This document shows positions 6,032-6,170 of a stretch of DNA of 6,170 nucleotides, piece by piece. The stretch is from the NCBI GenBank assembly GCA_913054485.1, contig CAJXHQ010000200.1, forward strand, positions 1-6,170. The letters run 5' to 3'. The translations under genes and the position numbers were made by a program. The stretch is from an uncultured Paracoccaceae bacterium (lineage in GTDB: Bacteria > Pseudomonadota > Alphaproteobacteria > Rhodobacterales > Rhodobacteraceae). The notes below the pieces were generated by a model, which saw only the letters and a program-made list of their open reading frames with translations, searched no databases and was not told where the DNA came from. Positions within the stretch are counted from its first letter, which is position 1. The number at the start of each line of letters is the position of its first letter.

Positions 6032-6046
6032 GGGCCAGGTTGGCCC
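6032..6046. repeat. Short inverted repeat upstream of the oxygenase gene
   Basis: GGGCCA (6032-6037), a 3-nt spacer and TGGCCC (6041-6046) form a perfect inverted repeat 42-56 nt upstream of the oxygenase ATG. It could be an operator half-site pair or a hairpin in the leader RNA. I found no convincing sigma-70 boxes around it, so its role is open. Confidence 0.3.
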
Positions 6047-6106
6047 TGTTCACGCTATAGGTCAGAGCCTAGCAGGACAGCGCAGCGCGCCTACTGCCGG
6101 GGAGGG

Positions 6107-6170
6107 CTATTCATCCATGCCATCGGCGGCATGTCTTTCGGGCTTGATTATTCCGTGCATCGCATGTGCA
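6107..6170 (-). CDS. Possible C-terminal end of an upstream minus-strand gene
   Basis: On the complement, one frame stays open from the right edge to a TAG at 6107-6109, reading about 20 residues that end KPERHAADGMDE. The polar composition is plausible for a protein tail, but 61 bases are too few to tell coding from chance. If real, it lies 116 bp upstream of the oxygenase gene in the same direction. It could be an upstream member of the same gene group, but no family can be named. Confidence 0.25.
   Translation of the reverse strand, partial: AHAMHGIIKPERHAADGMDE

Noticed and set aside
5991..6053. N-terminal extension of the oxygenase to GTG 6053
   Set aside because: The perfect AAGGAGG directly before ATG 5990 and the usual family N-terminus favour the shorter protein. 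The extension also covers the inverted repeat in the leader.
6117..6170. Start of a plus-strand divergent gene at ATG 6117 or 6131
   Set aside because: Both frames run off the edge after fewer than 20 codons, only the first has a possible GGAGGG site (10 nt away), and neither translation is recognisable.

Overview
The window looks like chromosomal DNA of a GC-rich alphaproteobacterium, most likely a marine roseobacter-type member of the Rhodobacterales. This is an inference from the strong GC bias at third codon positions, the family mix (GAPDH, DUF808/YedI, choline-sulfatase, a gamma-butyrobetaine-hydroxylase-like oxygenase) and the GC-rich intergenic hairpins. No marker gene fixes the taxon.

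Layout. Positions 1-571 (minus) hold the N-terminal 190 codons of a class I glyceraldehyde-3-phosphate dehydrogenase that runs off the left edge. Positions 572-825 are a divergent intergenic region with a striking helically phased array of a (C/G)CGNTAAC motif. Positions 826-1797 (plus) encode a DUF808/YedI-type multi-pass membrane protein. It overlaps by 8 nt a 180-residue protein of unknown function (1790-2332). A double hairpin (2348-2398) separates that gene from a convergent 119-residue membrane protein (2538-2897, minus). The stretch from about 1800 to 2950 has visibly lower GC (about 53% by hand count) than its flanks (about 62-68% in sampled lines) and looks like acquired or rearranged DNA. 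At its right border a 5'-truncated choline-sulfatase gene begins without a start codon (about 2960-3898, plus). A GC-rich hairpin (3931-3950) separates it from a convergent minus-strand pair: a 396-residue Fe(II)/2-oxoglutarate oxygenase of the gamma-butyrobetaine hydroxylase type (4800-5990) followed 18 bp later by a classical short-chain dehydrogenase (3999-4781). A possible tail of another minus-strand gene lies at the right edge.

How the genes fit together. The oxygenase and SDR are almost certainly one transcript and suggest a two-step oxidation: hydroxylation of a carbon, then oxidation of the new alcohol to a ketone. The oxygenase keeps its catalytic residues, but several positions matching the trimethylammonium-binding aromatic cage of human gamma-butyrobetaine hydroxylase are not aromatic, so the substrate may differ from gamma-butyrobetaine. 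The choline-sulfatase remnant next door fits a quaternary-amine catabolism neighbourhood but has lost its catalytic half. The GAPDH has Ala where NAD-dependent enzymes carry the ribose-binding Asp, as in GapB-type NADP-linked enzymes. No tRNA, rRNA, CRISPR array or transposase was seen.
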